From positions 2,356,001 to 2,420,000 of the forward strand of contig NZ_CP040174.1 in the NCBI RefSeq assembly GCF_007858535.1: a stretch of 64,000 bases of DNA, in the 5' to 3' direction. A program made the position numbers and the translations under genes. Shown one piece after another: positions 1-8,194 of the stretch; within the stretch, counting starts at the first letter, position 1, and each line of letters opens with the position of its first letter. This DNA comes from Arthrobacter sp. UKPF54-2 (GTDB lineage Bacteria > Actinomycetota > Actinomycetes > Actinomycetales > Micrococcaceae). Under the pieces are notes generated by a model that saw only the letters and a program-made list of their open reading frames with translations, was not told the DNA's origin and made no database searches.

Positions 1-1030
1 TTCGACGCCCGTCGGGTAGCCGAGTTTACCTTTTTCGTATCCGAGGGTGCCCCAGGTGGCCCGGATGGGTCCTGAGGTGGCGTAGGCGCCGATGCCGGGG
101 GCGTAGTGGATGGTTCCGTTCTGGAAGCCCTGGTAGCAGCCGCCGTTGACGAGCCCGCAGATTTCGTTGGTGACGGGGTAGCCGAGTTTGCCCTTTTCGT
201 AGCCGAGGGTGCCCCAGGTGGCCCGGATGGGTCCTGAGGTGGCGTAGGCGCCGATGCCGGGGGCGTAGTGGATGGTGCCGTTCTGGAAGCCCTGGTAGCA
301 GCCGCCGTTGACGAGCCCGCAGATTTCGTTGGTGACGGGGTAGCCGAGCTTGCCGTTCTCGTAGCCGAGAGCGCCCCAGGTGGCCCGGATCCCGCCCCAG
401 GTGGCGTAGGCGCCGATGCCGGGGGCGTAGTGGATGGTGCCGCCCTGGAAGCCCTGGTAGCAGCCGCCGTTGGCGAGCCCGCAGATTTCGTTGGTGACGG
501 GGTAGCCGAGCTTGCCGTTCTCGTAGCCGAGAGCGCCCCAGGTGGCCCGGATCCCGCCCCAGGTGGCGTAGGCGCCGATGCCGGGGGCGTAGTGGATGGT
601 GCCGCCCTGGAAGCCCTGGTAGCAGCCGCCGTTGGCGAGCCCGCAGATTTCGTTGGTGACGGGGTAGCCGAGCTTGCCGTTCTCGTAGCCGAGAGCGCCC
701 CAGCTGGTGCGGATTCCGCCCCAGGTGGCGTGGGCGCCGACGCCGGGGGCGTAGTGGATGGTGCCGCCCTGGAAGCCCTGGTAGCAGCCGCCGTTGGCGA
801 GCCCGCAGATTTCGTTGGTGACGGGGTAGCCGAGCTTGCCGTTCTCGTAGCCGAGAGCGCCCCAGGTGGCGCGGATCCCGCCCCAGGTGGCGTAGGCGCC
901 GACGCCGGGGGCGTAGTGGATGGTGCCGTTCTGGAAGCCCTGGTAGCAGCCGCCGTTGACGAGCCCGCAGATTTCGCTGGTGACGGGGTAGCCGAGCTTG
1001 CCGTTCCCTCCTCCCAGTGCTGTCCAAGTC
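1..1030 (-). repeat. Tandem 162-bp repeats encoding LGFP modules
   Basis: A 162-bp (54-codon) unit recurs with exact period: the same GAGCCCGCAGATTTCG segment begins at 151, 313, 475, 637, 799 and 961, and a seventh unit runs off the left edge. Units are nearly identical in DNA. The two nearest the left edge share variant bases (a GGGTCCTGAGG segment near 65 and 227) that replace the more common version, which points to block duplication. Because 162 is a multiple of three, several frames stay open across the array on both strands. Confidence 0.93.
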
Positions 1031-2148
1031 ATCCCGATGGACCCCAGGGGGTTCACCGTGAACCCGGACGCAAAACGCTGCAGCGAGGCGTAGTCCCCGT
1101 TCCAGACATTAGAATCTCCAGCGAAAGGTCCGGTGCTGCTGTACTGCCAGAGGCTGAAGCCACTCCAGCCCGCCGGGATCGGGCCGGCGTTGTTGGTTGG
1201 GCCGTCCGGGTAGTTCGCAACCCAGAGCGGGTAGTTGCCAAGTCCGGACACATTTCCCAAGCACTGGTTCCACCATGACGTGTTGGTGTAGATCACAGGC
1301 AACCGACCTGTCAGCGAAAGCATGGTGTTGCCAAATTCGCGGACCCAGGATGCGAGGTTGACCGCGGACATTCCATAGCACGTATCGCCGAAGTAGAAGC
1401 CGCTGATGGTGCGGCCGGCGTAGGGGTTGAATTCGAAATCGAGAACAGGGGGCAGCGTGTAGCCATCTGCGCTCCAGCCGCCTCCGTTCTGGACGAAGTA
1501 GCGTGCCTGGTCCGCCCCTGAGGACCAGTTAGGGATCGCGAAATGGTAGGCGCCGCGGATCATTCCGACGTTCCGCGCCCCTGCGTACTGGGCGTCGAAA
1601 GTTTGCTTGTAAACCGGATTGTCCATCTCCGTGGGGTAGTAGTTGCCCTCCGTTGCCTTTACATAGGCAAACCGGGCCCCCATGTTCCACTGTTGCTGCC
1701 AATCCACCGTCGGCTGATGGCTGCTGACATCGAGCCCTGCCACACCGAATGTCGGACTCCACGTTCCCTCAGTTGTTAGGGACTCGGGTGTCAACGTTTT
1801 TATGCCGGAACCCTGCGATCCCGTGCTGGAGCGCATGACGCGTGCTGAACGTTGGCCCATCTCGGCCCCGGCACCAATCGCGGCGGCCAGGCCCGTGCGA
1901 TCCGGCCTCGCAAGTGGAACCGGAGCGGACGCCGGCAGGCTTTTCACAGCACGGCCGTCGGGAGTCGGCGTCGGAGCAGGGCCGGGTGCCGGAAGCGCAG
2001 TGGGATTGCCACTCGGCGCCGGGGTGGGGGACGCGAGGGCGGGCAATGGCATGGCGAGGCCCACGCTTGTCATCAGCAGTACCACGGCCAAGATAAAGTT
2101 GACTTGGGGGCTGATGTTGTTGGTGCGGGAAATTGGGATCCGCTTCAT
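1..2148 (-). CDS. Secreted GH25 lysozyme-like hydrolase with C-terminal LGFP repeats (partial, 3' end off window)
   Basis: Probably cleaves the glycan strands of peptidoglycan outside the cell. Reading from ATG at 2148, the frame stays open to base 1 (716 codons, no stop seen). Residues 1-39 form a signal peptide ending in ALA, followed by a Pro/Thr-rich linker. The GH25 domain spans about 135-360, with DVSSHQ at D140, DFEF at D237 and E239, and a late WQY, matching the family's acidic catalytic residues. From about residue 370 to the edge lie 54-residue LGFP-type repeats (core G-K-L-G-Y-P), which in other actinobacterial wall proteins are thought to bind the envelope. It is divergent from galE. 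The function call is firm; the total length is unknown. Confidence 0.88.
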   Translation of the reverse strand, partial: MKRIPISRTNNISPQVNFILAVVLLMTSVGLAMPLPALASPTPAPSGNPTALPAPGPAPTPTPDGRAVKSLPASAPVPLARPDRTGLAAAIGAGAEMGQRSARVMRSSTGSQGSGIKTLTPESLTTEGTWSPTFGVAGLDVSSHQPTVDWQQQWNMGARFAYVKATEGNYYPTEMDNPVYKQTFDAQYAGARNVGMIRGAYHFAIPNWSSGADQARYFVQNGGGWSADGYTLPPVLDFEFNPYAGRTISGFYFGDTCYGMSAVNLASWVREFGNTMLSLTGRLPVIYTNTSWWNQCLGNVSGLGNYPLWVANYPDGPTNNAGPIPAGWSGFSLWQYSSTGPFAGDSNVWNGDYASLQRFASGFTVNPLGSIGMTWTALGGGNGKLGYPVTSEICGLVNGGCYQGFQNGTIHYAPGVGAYATWGGIRATWGALGYENGKLGYPVTNEICGLANGGCYQGFQGGTIHYAPGVGAHATWGGIRTSWGALGYENGKLGYPVTNEICGLANGGCYQGFQGGTIHYAPGIGAYATWGGIRATWGALGYENGKLGYPVTNEICGLANGGCYQGFQGGTIHYAPGIGAYATWGGIRATWGALGYENGKLGYPVTNEICGLVNGGCYQGFQNGTIHYAPGIGAYATSGPIRATWGTLGYEKGKLGYPVTNEICGLVNGGCYQGFQNGTIHYAPGIGAYATSGPIRATWGTLGYEKGKLGYPTGVE

Positions 2149-2369
2149 GGTGTGCTCCGGAACGCTGGAGCGCTTCTTTAGCGCTGCATGGCAAGGTGTC
2201 GCGTCACTCCGAAGGACTTTAGATGACAAGCGACACTGGGATTCGCTGACTTATCGCGCCTACCCTAACACCCCGGAACAGGTGTCACCAGTGTGATTGA
2301 TGTGAATCATGTGACTGGAGTTGTGCTGCGGGGTAAGGCGGCCTGTTAGCTGTGACCCTAGGTCCCTCC

Positions 2370-2375
2370 TACACT
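2370..2375 (+). promoter_or_regulatory. -10 element of galE (leaderless type)
   Basis: TACACT lies seven bases before the ATG at 2383, so transcription would start at or next to the start codon. A weak GGAG lies between them. Confidence 0.5.
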
Positions 2376-2382
2376 GGAGCGC

Positions 2383-3426
2383 ATGAAGGTATTGGTTACC
2401 GGCGGGGCCGGCTACATCGGATCGCACACGACGCTTTGTCTGCTTGAGGAGGGGCACGAGGTTGTAGTTCTCGACAACCTGATGAACTCCAACCCCGAAT
2501 CCCTGCGCCGGGTGGAGCGGCTCACCGGCAAGAGCGCGGACTTCCGCGAGGTCGACCTGCTTGACGCGGCCGCCGTCGACGCTGTCTTCGCCGAGGGCGG
2601 CTTCGAGGCCGTCATCCATTTCGCCGGCCTGAAGGCCGTGGGGGAGTCGGTGGATAAGCCGCTTTGGTACTACCAGAACAACGTGGTGGGCACCCTAAAC
2701 CTGCTGCACAGCATGGACGCCGCCGGCGTGCGCCGCCTGGTCTTCAGCTCCTCCGCGACGGTGTACGGCGCCTCCGAGGAGGTTCCGCTCATCGAGAAGG
2801 CGCCGCTGGACGCCACCAACCCCTACGGCCGCACCAAGGAACAGATCGAGGACATCCTCTCCGACCTCGGTGCCGCCGACCCGCGCTGGAGCATCGCGCT
2901 GCTGCGTTACTTCAACCCGGTGGGCGCCCACGAATCCGGCCTGATCGGCGAGGACCCGAGCGGTATCCCCAACAACCTGTTGCCCTTCGTGGCCCAGGTG
3001 GCTGTGGGCCGCCGCGAGAAGGTTATGGTGTTCGGCAACGACTACCCGACGCCGGACGGCACCGGGGTGCGTGACTACATCCACGTGATGGACCTCGCGG
3101 CCGGGCACCTGGCCGCGCTGGGCTACCTCGGCGACAGGGAGGGCGTGTTCCGCTGGAACCTCGGCACCGGCCGCGGCTCCTCCGTGCTGGAGGTCATCGA
3201 GGCGTTCGGCAAGGCCGCGGGACACCCGGTACCCTACGAATTCGCGCCGCGCCGCCCCGGCGACGCCGCGGTCAGCTACGCAGACCCCTCGGCCGCACTC
3301 GCCGACCTGGGCTGGGCCGCGCGCCGGGACCTCGCGCAGATGTGCGAGGACCACTGGCGCTGGCAGAGCAACAACCCGCACGGCTACGCCGCGGTGGCCG
3401 AGGCCACCGGCGCCAAAACCGAGTAG
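2383..3426 (+). CDS. galE: UDP-glucose 4-epimerase
   Basis: Interconverts UDP-glucose and UDP-galactose in the cytoplasm, supplying galactose for wall polymers and the Leloir pathway. At 347 residues it has the usual length of this short-chain dehydrogenase family. The N-terminal NAD-binding glycine motif TGGAGYIG is at residues 6-13. The catalytic YxxxK is Y148/K152 (NPYGRTK), preceded by the SSSATVYG strand carrying the catalytic Ser/Thr. The C-terminal half has the expected substrate motifs (RYFNPVGAH, RDYIHVMDLA). It stands alone, divergent from the lysozyme gene and followed by a hairpin. Confidence in the assignment is high. Confidence 0.96.
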   Translation: MKVLVTGGAGYIGSHTTLCLLEEGHEVVVLDNLMNSNPESLRRVERLTGKSADFREVDLLDAAAVDAVFAEGGFEAVIHFAGLKAVGESVDKPLWYYQNNVVGTLNLLHSMDAAGVRRLVFSSSATVYGASEEVPLIEKAPLDATNPYGRTKEQIEDILSDLGAADPRWSIALLRYFNPVGAHESGLIGEDPSGIPNNLLPFVAQVAVGRREKVMVFGNDYPTPDGTGVRDYIHVMDLAAGHLAALGYLGDREGVFRWNLGTGRGSSVLEVIEAFGKAAGHPVPYEFAPRRPGDAAVSYADPSAALADLGWAARRDLAQMCEDHWRWQSNNPHGYAAVAEATGAKTE

Positions 3427-3430
3427 GGAG

Positions 3431-3463
3431 CCCGCCGGCCACTTATCCACAAAGGGTGGCCGG
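3431..3463 (+). terminator. Hairpin after galE with a DnaA-box-like loop
   Basis: CCGGCCAC and GTGGCCGG form a GC-rich stem just after the galE stop. The loop contains TTATCCACA (3443-3451), which equals the consensus DnaA box. There is no U-tract, so termination is plausible but not textbook. Confidence 0.4.
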
Positions 3464-3551
3464 CACCCTTGCCCGAACTCCACTGCTCCTTTAGCTTTAA
3501 CCCCAGTTGCACTGCCCCAGGGGGAGGGGTAGCGGTCAGGTTGGGGGCACC

Positions 3552-4775
3552 GTGGAAGCTGTGCGCATCGTCGAGGACGAGGTCCGTGAACTGATCCGCC
3601 GCCGCGGGCTGGATCCGCTGCGGCAGGCCGGCGAAGTCCGGCGCCTGGTGGAGGAAGCCATCACCGACTACGACGAACGGGCGCTGCTGGCGCCGCTGCC
3701 TCCTATCGGATCCCTCGAAACGGCCCGCCGGTTTGTGTTCGACGCCGTCGCCGGTTTCGGACCGCTGCAGCCGCTGCTGGACGACCCCGCGATCGAGGAG
3801 ATTTGGCTCAACGCCCCCGATGAGATTTTCGTGGCCCGCAACGGTGAGTCGGAGCTGACGTCCATCGCCCTGACCGAGCAGCACGTCCGCGACCTCGTGG
3901 AGCGGATGCTCAAAAGCTCGGGCCGCCGGCTGGACATGTCCTCGCCGTTCGTCGACGCCGCGCTGCCCGACGGCTCCCGCCTGCACGTGGTGATCCCCGA
4001 CGTCACCCGGCGGCACTGGGCCATCAACATCCGCAAGTTCGTGGTCAAGGCCAGCCGGCTCGAGCACCTCGTTGAGCTGGGAACGCTCACCCCGCAGTCG
4101 GCCCGGTTCCTCGGCGCGGCGGTGGCCAGCGGGCTGAACATTCTCGTTTCGGGCGCCACCCAGGCAGGCAAAACAACCATGCTGAACTGCCTCGCCGCCA
4201 GCATCGGCACCCGCGAGCGGGTGGTCACCGTGGAGGAGATCTTTGAACTGCAGTTCCCGCTCCGTGACGTCGTCGGCTTGCAGTGCCGGCAGCCGAACCT
4301 CGAGGGGGAGGGCGAAATTCCGCTCCGACGCCTCGTGAAGGAGGCCCTGCGGATGCGGCCGGACCGTCTGGTGGTCGGCGAAGTCCGGGAAGCCGAGAGC
4401 CTGGACATGCTCATCGCCCTGAATTCCGGTCTGCCGGGCATGTGCACGGTCCATGCGAACTCGGCCCACGACGCCGTCACCAAGATCTGCACGCTGCCGC
4501 TGCTCGCGGGAGAGAACATTTCCAGTGCCTTCGTTGTCCCCACGGTGGCCTCCTGCATCGACCTGGTGGTCCACTGCAGCCGCCTGCCGAACGGGCGGCG
4601 GCAGGTCACCGAGATCCTCTCGCTGGGCCGCAGGGTGGAAAACGGCATCATCGAATCGTCCATGATTTTCGACCTCTCCGACGGCCGGCTGCGGCCCAGG
4701 GCCAACTCGATGCCTGCGGCCGAGAAATTTGCCCGCGCCGGGTACGACGTCGCGGCGTTGCTGGAGCCGCGCTGA
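3552..4775 (+). CDS. Tad/Flp pilus assembly ATPase (CpaF/TadA family)
   Basis: Cytoplasmic secretion ATPase that would power assembly of a Tad-type pilus. Starting from GTG at 3552 it has 407 residues; the frame is open further upstream to 3507, but that extension is short and family-atypical. The N-terminal half carries the usual CpaF region (FGPLQPLLDD, EIWLN). The Walker A motif is GATQAGKT, G201 to T208. A secretion-ATPase Asp-box-like segment (VTVEEIFEL) and the RPDRLVVGEVR Walker B/His-box region follow. It is first in a chain of overlapping genes, its stop overlapping the tadB start by one base. Family assignment is strong; the assembled structure is inferred. Confidence 0.9.
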   Translation: MEAVRIVEDEVRELIRRRGLDPLRQAGEVRRLVEEAITDYDERALLAPLPPIGSLETARRFVFDAVAGFGPLQPLLDDPAIEEIWLNAPDEIFVARNGESELTSIALTEQHVRDLVERMLKSSGRRLDMSSPFVDAALPDGSRLHVVIPDVTRRHWAINIRKFVVKASRLEHLVELGTLTPQSARFLGAAVASGLNILVSGATQAGKTTMLNCLAASIGTRERVVTVEEIFELQFPLRDVVGLQCRQPNLEGEGEIPLRRLVKEALRMRPDRLVVGEVREAESLDMLIALNSGLPGMCTVHANSAHDAVTKICTLPLLAGENISSAFVVPTVASCIDLVVHCSRLPNGRRQVTEILSLGRRVENGIIESSMIFDLSDGRLRPRANSMPAAEKFARAGYDVAALLEPR

Positions 4776-5629
4776 TGGCGCCGCTGCTGGGGGTGCTCGG
4801 GGGTGCCGGACTGCTGCTGATCTGGTGGTCCGCCTGGGAACAGCCGCGGCCGGCCCGCCGCCGGGAAAGAACCAGCCGGCTGGAGGACCTGCTGCAGGCG
4901 GCCGGCATTGAAAAGGTCAGCCGGCTCGGCCTGCTGGCGACGTGCTTCGGCGTGGGCGCTTTCGTCACCTTGGTGTTCTTCGCAGGCACCCGGTCCTGGC
5001 CGATCTCCGGCTGCTTCGGCCTGTTCGGGGGCTGGCTGCCGCTGGGGCTGGTGAAATGGCGGGCCCGGAAGCGTTCGGCCGTGCTCCGTGAGCTGTGGCC
5101 CGACGTCGTCGACCACCTCCGCTCCGCGATCAGGGCAGGACTGTCGCTGCCGGAAGCGCTGATCCAGCTGGGCGAAAAGGGCCCCTCCGAGCTGCGTCCG
5201 TTGTTCCGCGACTTCGGCGCCGACTACCGCTCCGGCGGGCAGTTCGACCCGGCCCTTAGCCGGCTGAAGGAACGGCTCGCGGACCCGGTGGCCGACCGCA
5301 TCGTCGAGGCGCTCCGGCTGACCCGGGAGGTGGGCGGCTCAGACCTCGGCCGGTTGCTGGGGACCCTCGCGGAGTTCCTGCGCGAGAACGCGCGGACCCG
5401 CAGCGAACTGGAGGCCCGGCAGTCGTGGACGGTCAACGCCGCGCGGCTCGCCGTCGCTGCCCCGTGGATCGTCCTGGTGCTCCTGGCGAGCCGGCCCGAA
5501 GCGGTGGCAGCCTACAACTCGCCCGTCGGGACCGCCGTGTTGATCGGCGGACTCCTGGTGTCCGGTTTTTCCTACGCCGTGATGCTCCGGATCGGCGCCC
5601 TGCCGCAGGACGAACGGGTCCTCCGGTGA
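4775..5629 (+). CDS. TadB-like type II secretion F-domain membrane protein
   Basis: Likely inner-membrane platform protein of the Tad pilus. The ATG overlaps the upstream stop (TGATG), giving 284 residues. It has an N-terminal membrane segment (about 4-17), another hydrophobic pair near 55-90, a cytoplasmic helical T2SSF domain (about 105-220, including LWPDVVDHLRSAIRAGLSLPEAL), and two C-terminal membrane segments. A longer in-frame reading frame starting at 4283 overlaps the ATPase and is a shadow. The pairing with the next gene, also T2SSF-like, is typical of TadB/TadC. Confidence 0.87.
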   Translation: MAPLLGVLGGAGLLLIWWSAWEQPRPARRRERTSRLEDLLQAAGIEKVSRLGLLATCFGVGAFVTLVFFAGTRSWPISGCFGLFGGWLPLGLVKWRARKRSAVLRELWPDVVDHLRSAIRAGLSLPEALIQLGEKGPSELRPLFRDFGADYRSGGQFDPALSRLKERLADPVADRIVEALRLTREVGGSDLGRLLGTLAEFLRENARTRSELEARQSWTVNAARLAVAAPWIVLVLLASRPEAVAAYNSPVGTAVLIGGLLVSGFSYAVMLRIGALPQDERVLR

Positions 5630-6567
5630 GCGGCCTGATGGCGGGGGCGGTGGCCTGCGGCGTCGTTCTGGGCGGCGGGCTCTGGCTGTTCCTGGTACGG
5701 CTGCCGTTCCTGCGGCCAGTCAGCTTCACCGAGCGCATCGGCCCGCAGCTGAGGTCCCAGAACGTGGAATCCCGGCTGCTGCGCGCCACGCACGGCAACG
5801 TCACTCCGTTCGGCCCGCTGGCACGGATCCTCCGGCCGGTCATCCGCGACTGGATCCGTGCCCTGGGCCGGCTGAACCCGGGTTCGTCGGCACTGAACCG
5901 CAGGCTTGCCCGGGCCGGAAGCAGCAAGTCCTCAGTGGACTTCCGCGCGGAGCAGCTGCTCTGGGCGGCTGGAGGATTTGTGGCTGCCGCGGGGATCGTG
6001 CTGCTGGGCGGAGTGGCCGGCCGCTTCAACCCGCTGTTCGCGGTGCTGATCGTCGCCGGCACCGGCCTCGCCGGATTCCTGCTCCGCGACTATGTGCTGG
6101 GCGCCCAGGTCAAGAAGCGCGAAACCCGCATGATGGCGGAGTTCCCCAGCGTGGCCGAACTGATGGCCCTGGCCGTCAGCGCCGGCGAAAGCGCCACCGG
6201 CGCCCTGGACCGGGTGTGCCGCAGAACCCAAGGGGAGCTGTCGAAGGAGTTCACCCGCGTGCTTGCCGATACCCGGGCCGGCAAGCCACTGGCGGAGGCC
6301 CTGCAGGAGTTCTCCACCCGCACCGAGCTGGGGCCGCTGGTCCGCTTCGTTGACGGGCTGATCGTGGCGGTCGAACGCGGGACACCGCTGGCGGATGTCC
6401 TCCGCGCCCAGGCCCAGGACGTGCGGGACACCGCCAAGCGCGAGCTGATGGAGTCCGCCGGGCGGAAGGAAATCGGCATGATGGTGCCGCTCGTCTTCGG
6501 CGTGCTGCCGCTGACGGTGGTGTTCGCCGTCTTCCCGGGTCTGGCGGCCATCAGCCTGGGGCTTTGA
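5626..6567 (+). CDS. TadC-like type II secretion F-domain membrane protein
   Basis: Second platform protein of the Tad assembly machine. GTG at 5626 overlaps the tadB stop by four bases, giving 313 residues; an ATG four codons later is an alternative. It has an N-terminal membrane segment, two hydrophobic segments around 110-155, a T2SSF helical domain (about 165-285: MMAEFPSVAELMALAVSAGE), and a C-terminal membrane helix (VPLVFGVLPLTVVFAVFPGL). It shares the overall layout of TadB but is distinct in sequence. Confidence 0.87.
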   Translation: MSGLMAGAVACGVVLGGGLWLFLVRLPFLRPVSFTERIGPQLRSQNVESRLLRATHGNVTPFGPLARILRPVIRDWIRALGRLNPGSSALNRRLARAGSSKSSVDFRAEQLLWAAGGFVAAAGIVLLGGVAGRFNPLFAVLIVAGTGLAGFLLRDYVLGAQVKKRETRMMAEFPSVAELMALAVSAGESATGALDRVCRRTQGELSKEFTRVLADTRAGKPLAEALQEFSTRTELGPLVRFVDGLIVAVERGTPLADVLRAQAQDVRDTAKRELMESAGRKEIGMMVPLVFGVLPLTVVFAVFPGLAAISLGL

Positions 6568-6606
6568 GCGGGGCGCAGTGACCAACCAAGAGACAAAGGA
6601 GTAGCA

Positions 6607-6864
6607 ATGAAGACGACTGGTATTCGCACGATGTTGTTGGTCCGCCTTGCGGGCCTGCTGTTGTGGAGCCCCGGCTCCGCCGGGACGCCTGGCCGGACGC
6701 ACGCTGCCAGAGCGGGGAGCGTGGACCCGCGCGAACGCGGGGACGTGCCCGGTTGGGTGATGATCACCCTGATGTCGGCCGTGCTCGTCGCCGCCCTGCT
6801 GGCGCTCGCGGGGCCGGCGCTGGAGGGGCTCTTCAACCAGGCGATGCAAAAAGTCGGGCAGTAG
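6607..6864 (+). CDS. Small pilin-like membrane peptide of the Tad cluster
   Basis: An 85-residue protein with a good ribosome site (GGAG five bases before ATG). It has a short hydrophobic N-terminus (about 9-20), a basic/polar middle, then RGDVPGWV leading into a single long hydrophobic helix (about 48-70). The position between TadC and the TadE-like genes is where actinobacterial Tad clusters carry a Flp-pilin-like peptide. No classical G/XXXXEY Flp processing site is evident, so the pilin role rests on size, the single helix and context. Confidence 0.6.
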   Translation: MKTTGIRTMLLVRLAGLLLWSPGSAGTPGRTHAARAGSVDPRERGDVPGWVMITLMSAVLVAALLALAGPALEGLFNQAMQKVGQ

Positions 6865-6867
6865 GCG

Positions 6868-7275
6868 GTGGAGGCAGCCGCCGAACGCGGTGCCGCTGGG
6901 ACCACCGGCGGCGAACGCGGCTCCGCTGTGGTCGACTTCGTCCTGGTCGGCAGCCTGCTCACGCTGTTCTTCCTCGCCATCATCCAGTTGGCCCTTGTCC
7001 TGCACGTCCGGAACACGCTGATCGACGCCGCCGCCTCGGGGGCCCGGTACGGCACCCTGGCCGACCGCACCGCCGCCGACGCGCGGGACCGCGCCACCCA
7101 GCTGATCGGCGTCGCCCTCACCCCGGAGTTTGCCCAGGACGTCAGCACCGCGGAGACCAGCTACGCCGGCGTCCGCACCCTGGAGGTGACTATCCGGGCG
7201 CCGCTGCCCGTGATCGGCCTGATCGGCCCCCGCGAACTGCTGGAGGTGAAGGGCCATGCCGCCATCCAGCCCTGA
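6868..7275 (+). CDS. TadE-like pseudopilin
   Basis: A 135-residue minor-pilin-like protein. Start GTG at 6868, three bases after the previous stop. A TadE motif is visible: ERGSAVVDFVLVGSLLTLFFLAIIQ (about 18-42), a short polar lead into one hydrophobic helix with an acidic residue at its start, then an extracellular region. It overlaps the next gene by 20 bases, indicating coupled translation. Likely a membrane-anchored minor component of the Tad pilus. Confidence 0.78.
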   Translation: MEAAAERGAAGTTGGERGSAVVDFVLVGSLLTLFFLAIIQLALVLHVRNTLIDAAASGARYGTLADRTAADARDRATQLIGVALTPEFAQDVSTAETSYAGVRTLEVTIRAPLPVIGLIGPRELLEVKGHAAIQP

Positions 7276-7696
7276 CAACGTCGACGCCGAGCGGGGGAGC
7301 GCGGTGGTCGAGTTCACTTTCCTCTGCCTCCTGCTGATGGTGCCGGTGGTCTACTTCATCATCACGGTGGGCCAGCTTCAGGGCGGTTCCTTCGCCGTGG
7401 TGGGCGCCGCGGACCAGGCGGCGAAGGTCTTTGTGGCCCAGCCCGACGCGGCGAGTGGACGGGCCGCCGCCGAGCAGGCCGTGCAGCTGGCGCTCGCCGA
7501 CTACGGCCACCCGGCCGACAATGCCAGCGTGGAAACCAGCTGCGACCCGGCTGGCTGCACGGCACCCGGCTCCGCGGTCACCGTCACCGTCCGACTCACC
7601 GTGCCGCTGCCCTTCGTGCCGTTCAGCGATGTGCTCAAGCTCGACGCCGGGCAGGTGAGCGCCTCCGCCACCCAGCTCGTCGGGCGGTTCCGATGA
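7256..7696 (+). CDS. Second TadE-like pseudopilin
   Basis: A 146-residue relative of the preceding protein. The lead ERGSAVVEFTFLCLLLMVPVVY (about 12-33) again gives a conserved Glu at the helix start. Two cysteines (about residues 96 and 101, in SCDPAGC) could form a disulfide outside the membrane. It ends in a small beta-rich region and overlaps the next gene by four bases. Role inferred from motif and operon. Confidence 0.76.
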   Translation: MPPSSPDNVDAERGSAVVEFTFLCLLLMVPVVYFIITVGQLQGGSFAVVGAADQAAKVFVAQPDAASGRAAAEQAVQLALADYGHPADNASVETSCDPAGCTAPGSAVTVTVRLTVPLPFVPFSDVLKLDAGQVSASATQLVGRFR

Positions 7697-8166
7697 CCGC
7701 CGGATCCGCCGCCCGGGCCCGCAGGGAAAACCGCCGCGGCGAGGACGGCCAGCTGATGGTGCTGATCATCGGCTACGTGCTGCTGGCCCTGCTCGTCACC
7801 GCCGCGGTCGCGGGCGCCTCCAGCGTCTACATCGAACACAAGAAGCTGCTCTCCCTGGCGGACGGGGCCTCCGTGGCCGCCGCGGACAGCTTCACCCTGG
7901 GCCAGTTGGAGGACTCCACCGGCGGTCCCACCGCTGTTCTCAGCGCGGGCCGGGTCCGCAGCGCCGCCGCCGATTACCTGAACCGCACCGGGGCCTTTGG
8001 CCGGTTCAGCGGCCTCGAAGTCGCCCCGGCCACGGGCAGTCCGGACGGGTCCACCGCCGTCGTGGTCCTCAGCGCCGCCGTGCACCCGCCGATCGTCAAC
8101 TTCCTGGTTCCGGACGGGCTCCGGATCGAGGCGGCGTCGACGGCGCGGTCCCGGCTGACGCGCTGA
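7693..8166 (+). CDS. TadG/Rv3654c-like pilus-associated protein
   Basis: A 157-residue protein with ATG overlapping the previous stop. Motif GEDGQLMVLIIGYVLLALLV (about 16-35) gives one membrane helix after a GEDG lead, followed by VYIEHKKLLSLADGASVAAAD. This matches the actinobacterial "helicase/secretion neighbourhood" TadE-like family that ends such clusters. Last gene of the Tad operon; the gap to prfB is 28 bases. Confidence 0.72.
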   Translation: MTAGSAARARRENRRGEDGQLMVLIIGYVLLALLVTAAVAGASSVYIEHKKLLSLADGASVAAADSFTLGQLEDSTGGPTAVLSAGRVRSAAADYLNRTGAFGRFSGLEVAPATGSPDGSTAVVVLSAAVHPPIVNFLVPDGLRIEAASTARSRLTR

Positions 8167-8194
8167 CGTGCAACCGGGGTAGGCTTGAAAAACC

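Noticed and set aside
1..1030. CRISPR array
   Set aside because: Units abut with no spacers and encode protein repeats.
26..1278. Long reading frames on both strands across the repeats
   Set aside because: They stay open only because the repeat unit is 162 bases; the coding frame is the GH25/LGFP frame on the minus strand.
3443..3451. Replication origin
   Set aside because: Only one DnaA box, no cluster, and no dnaA or dnaN nearby.
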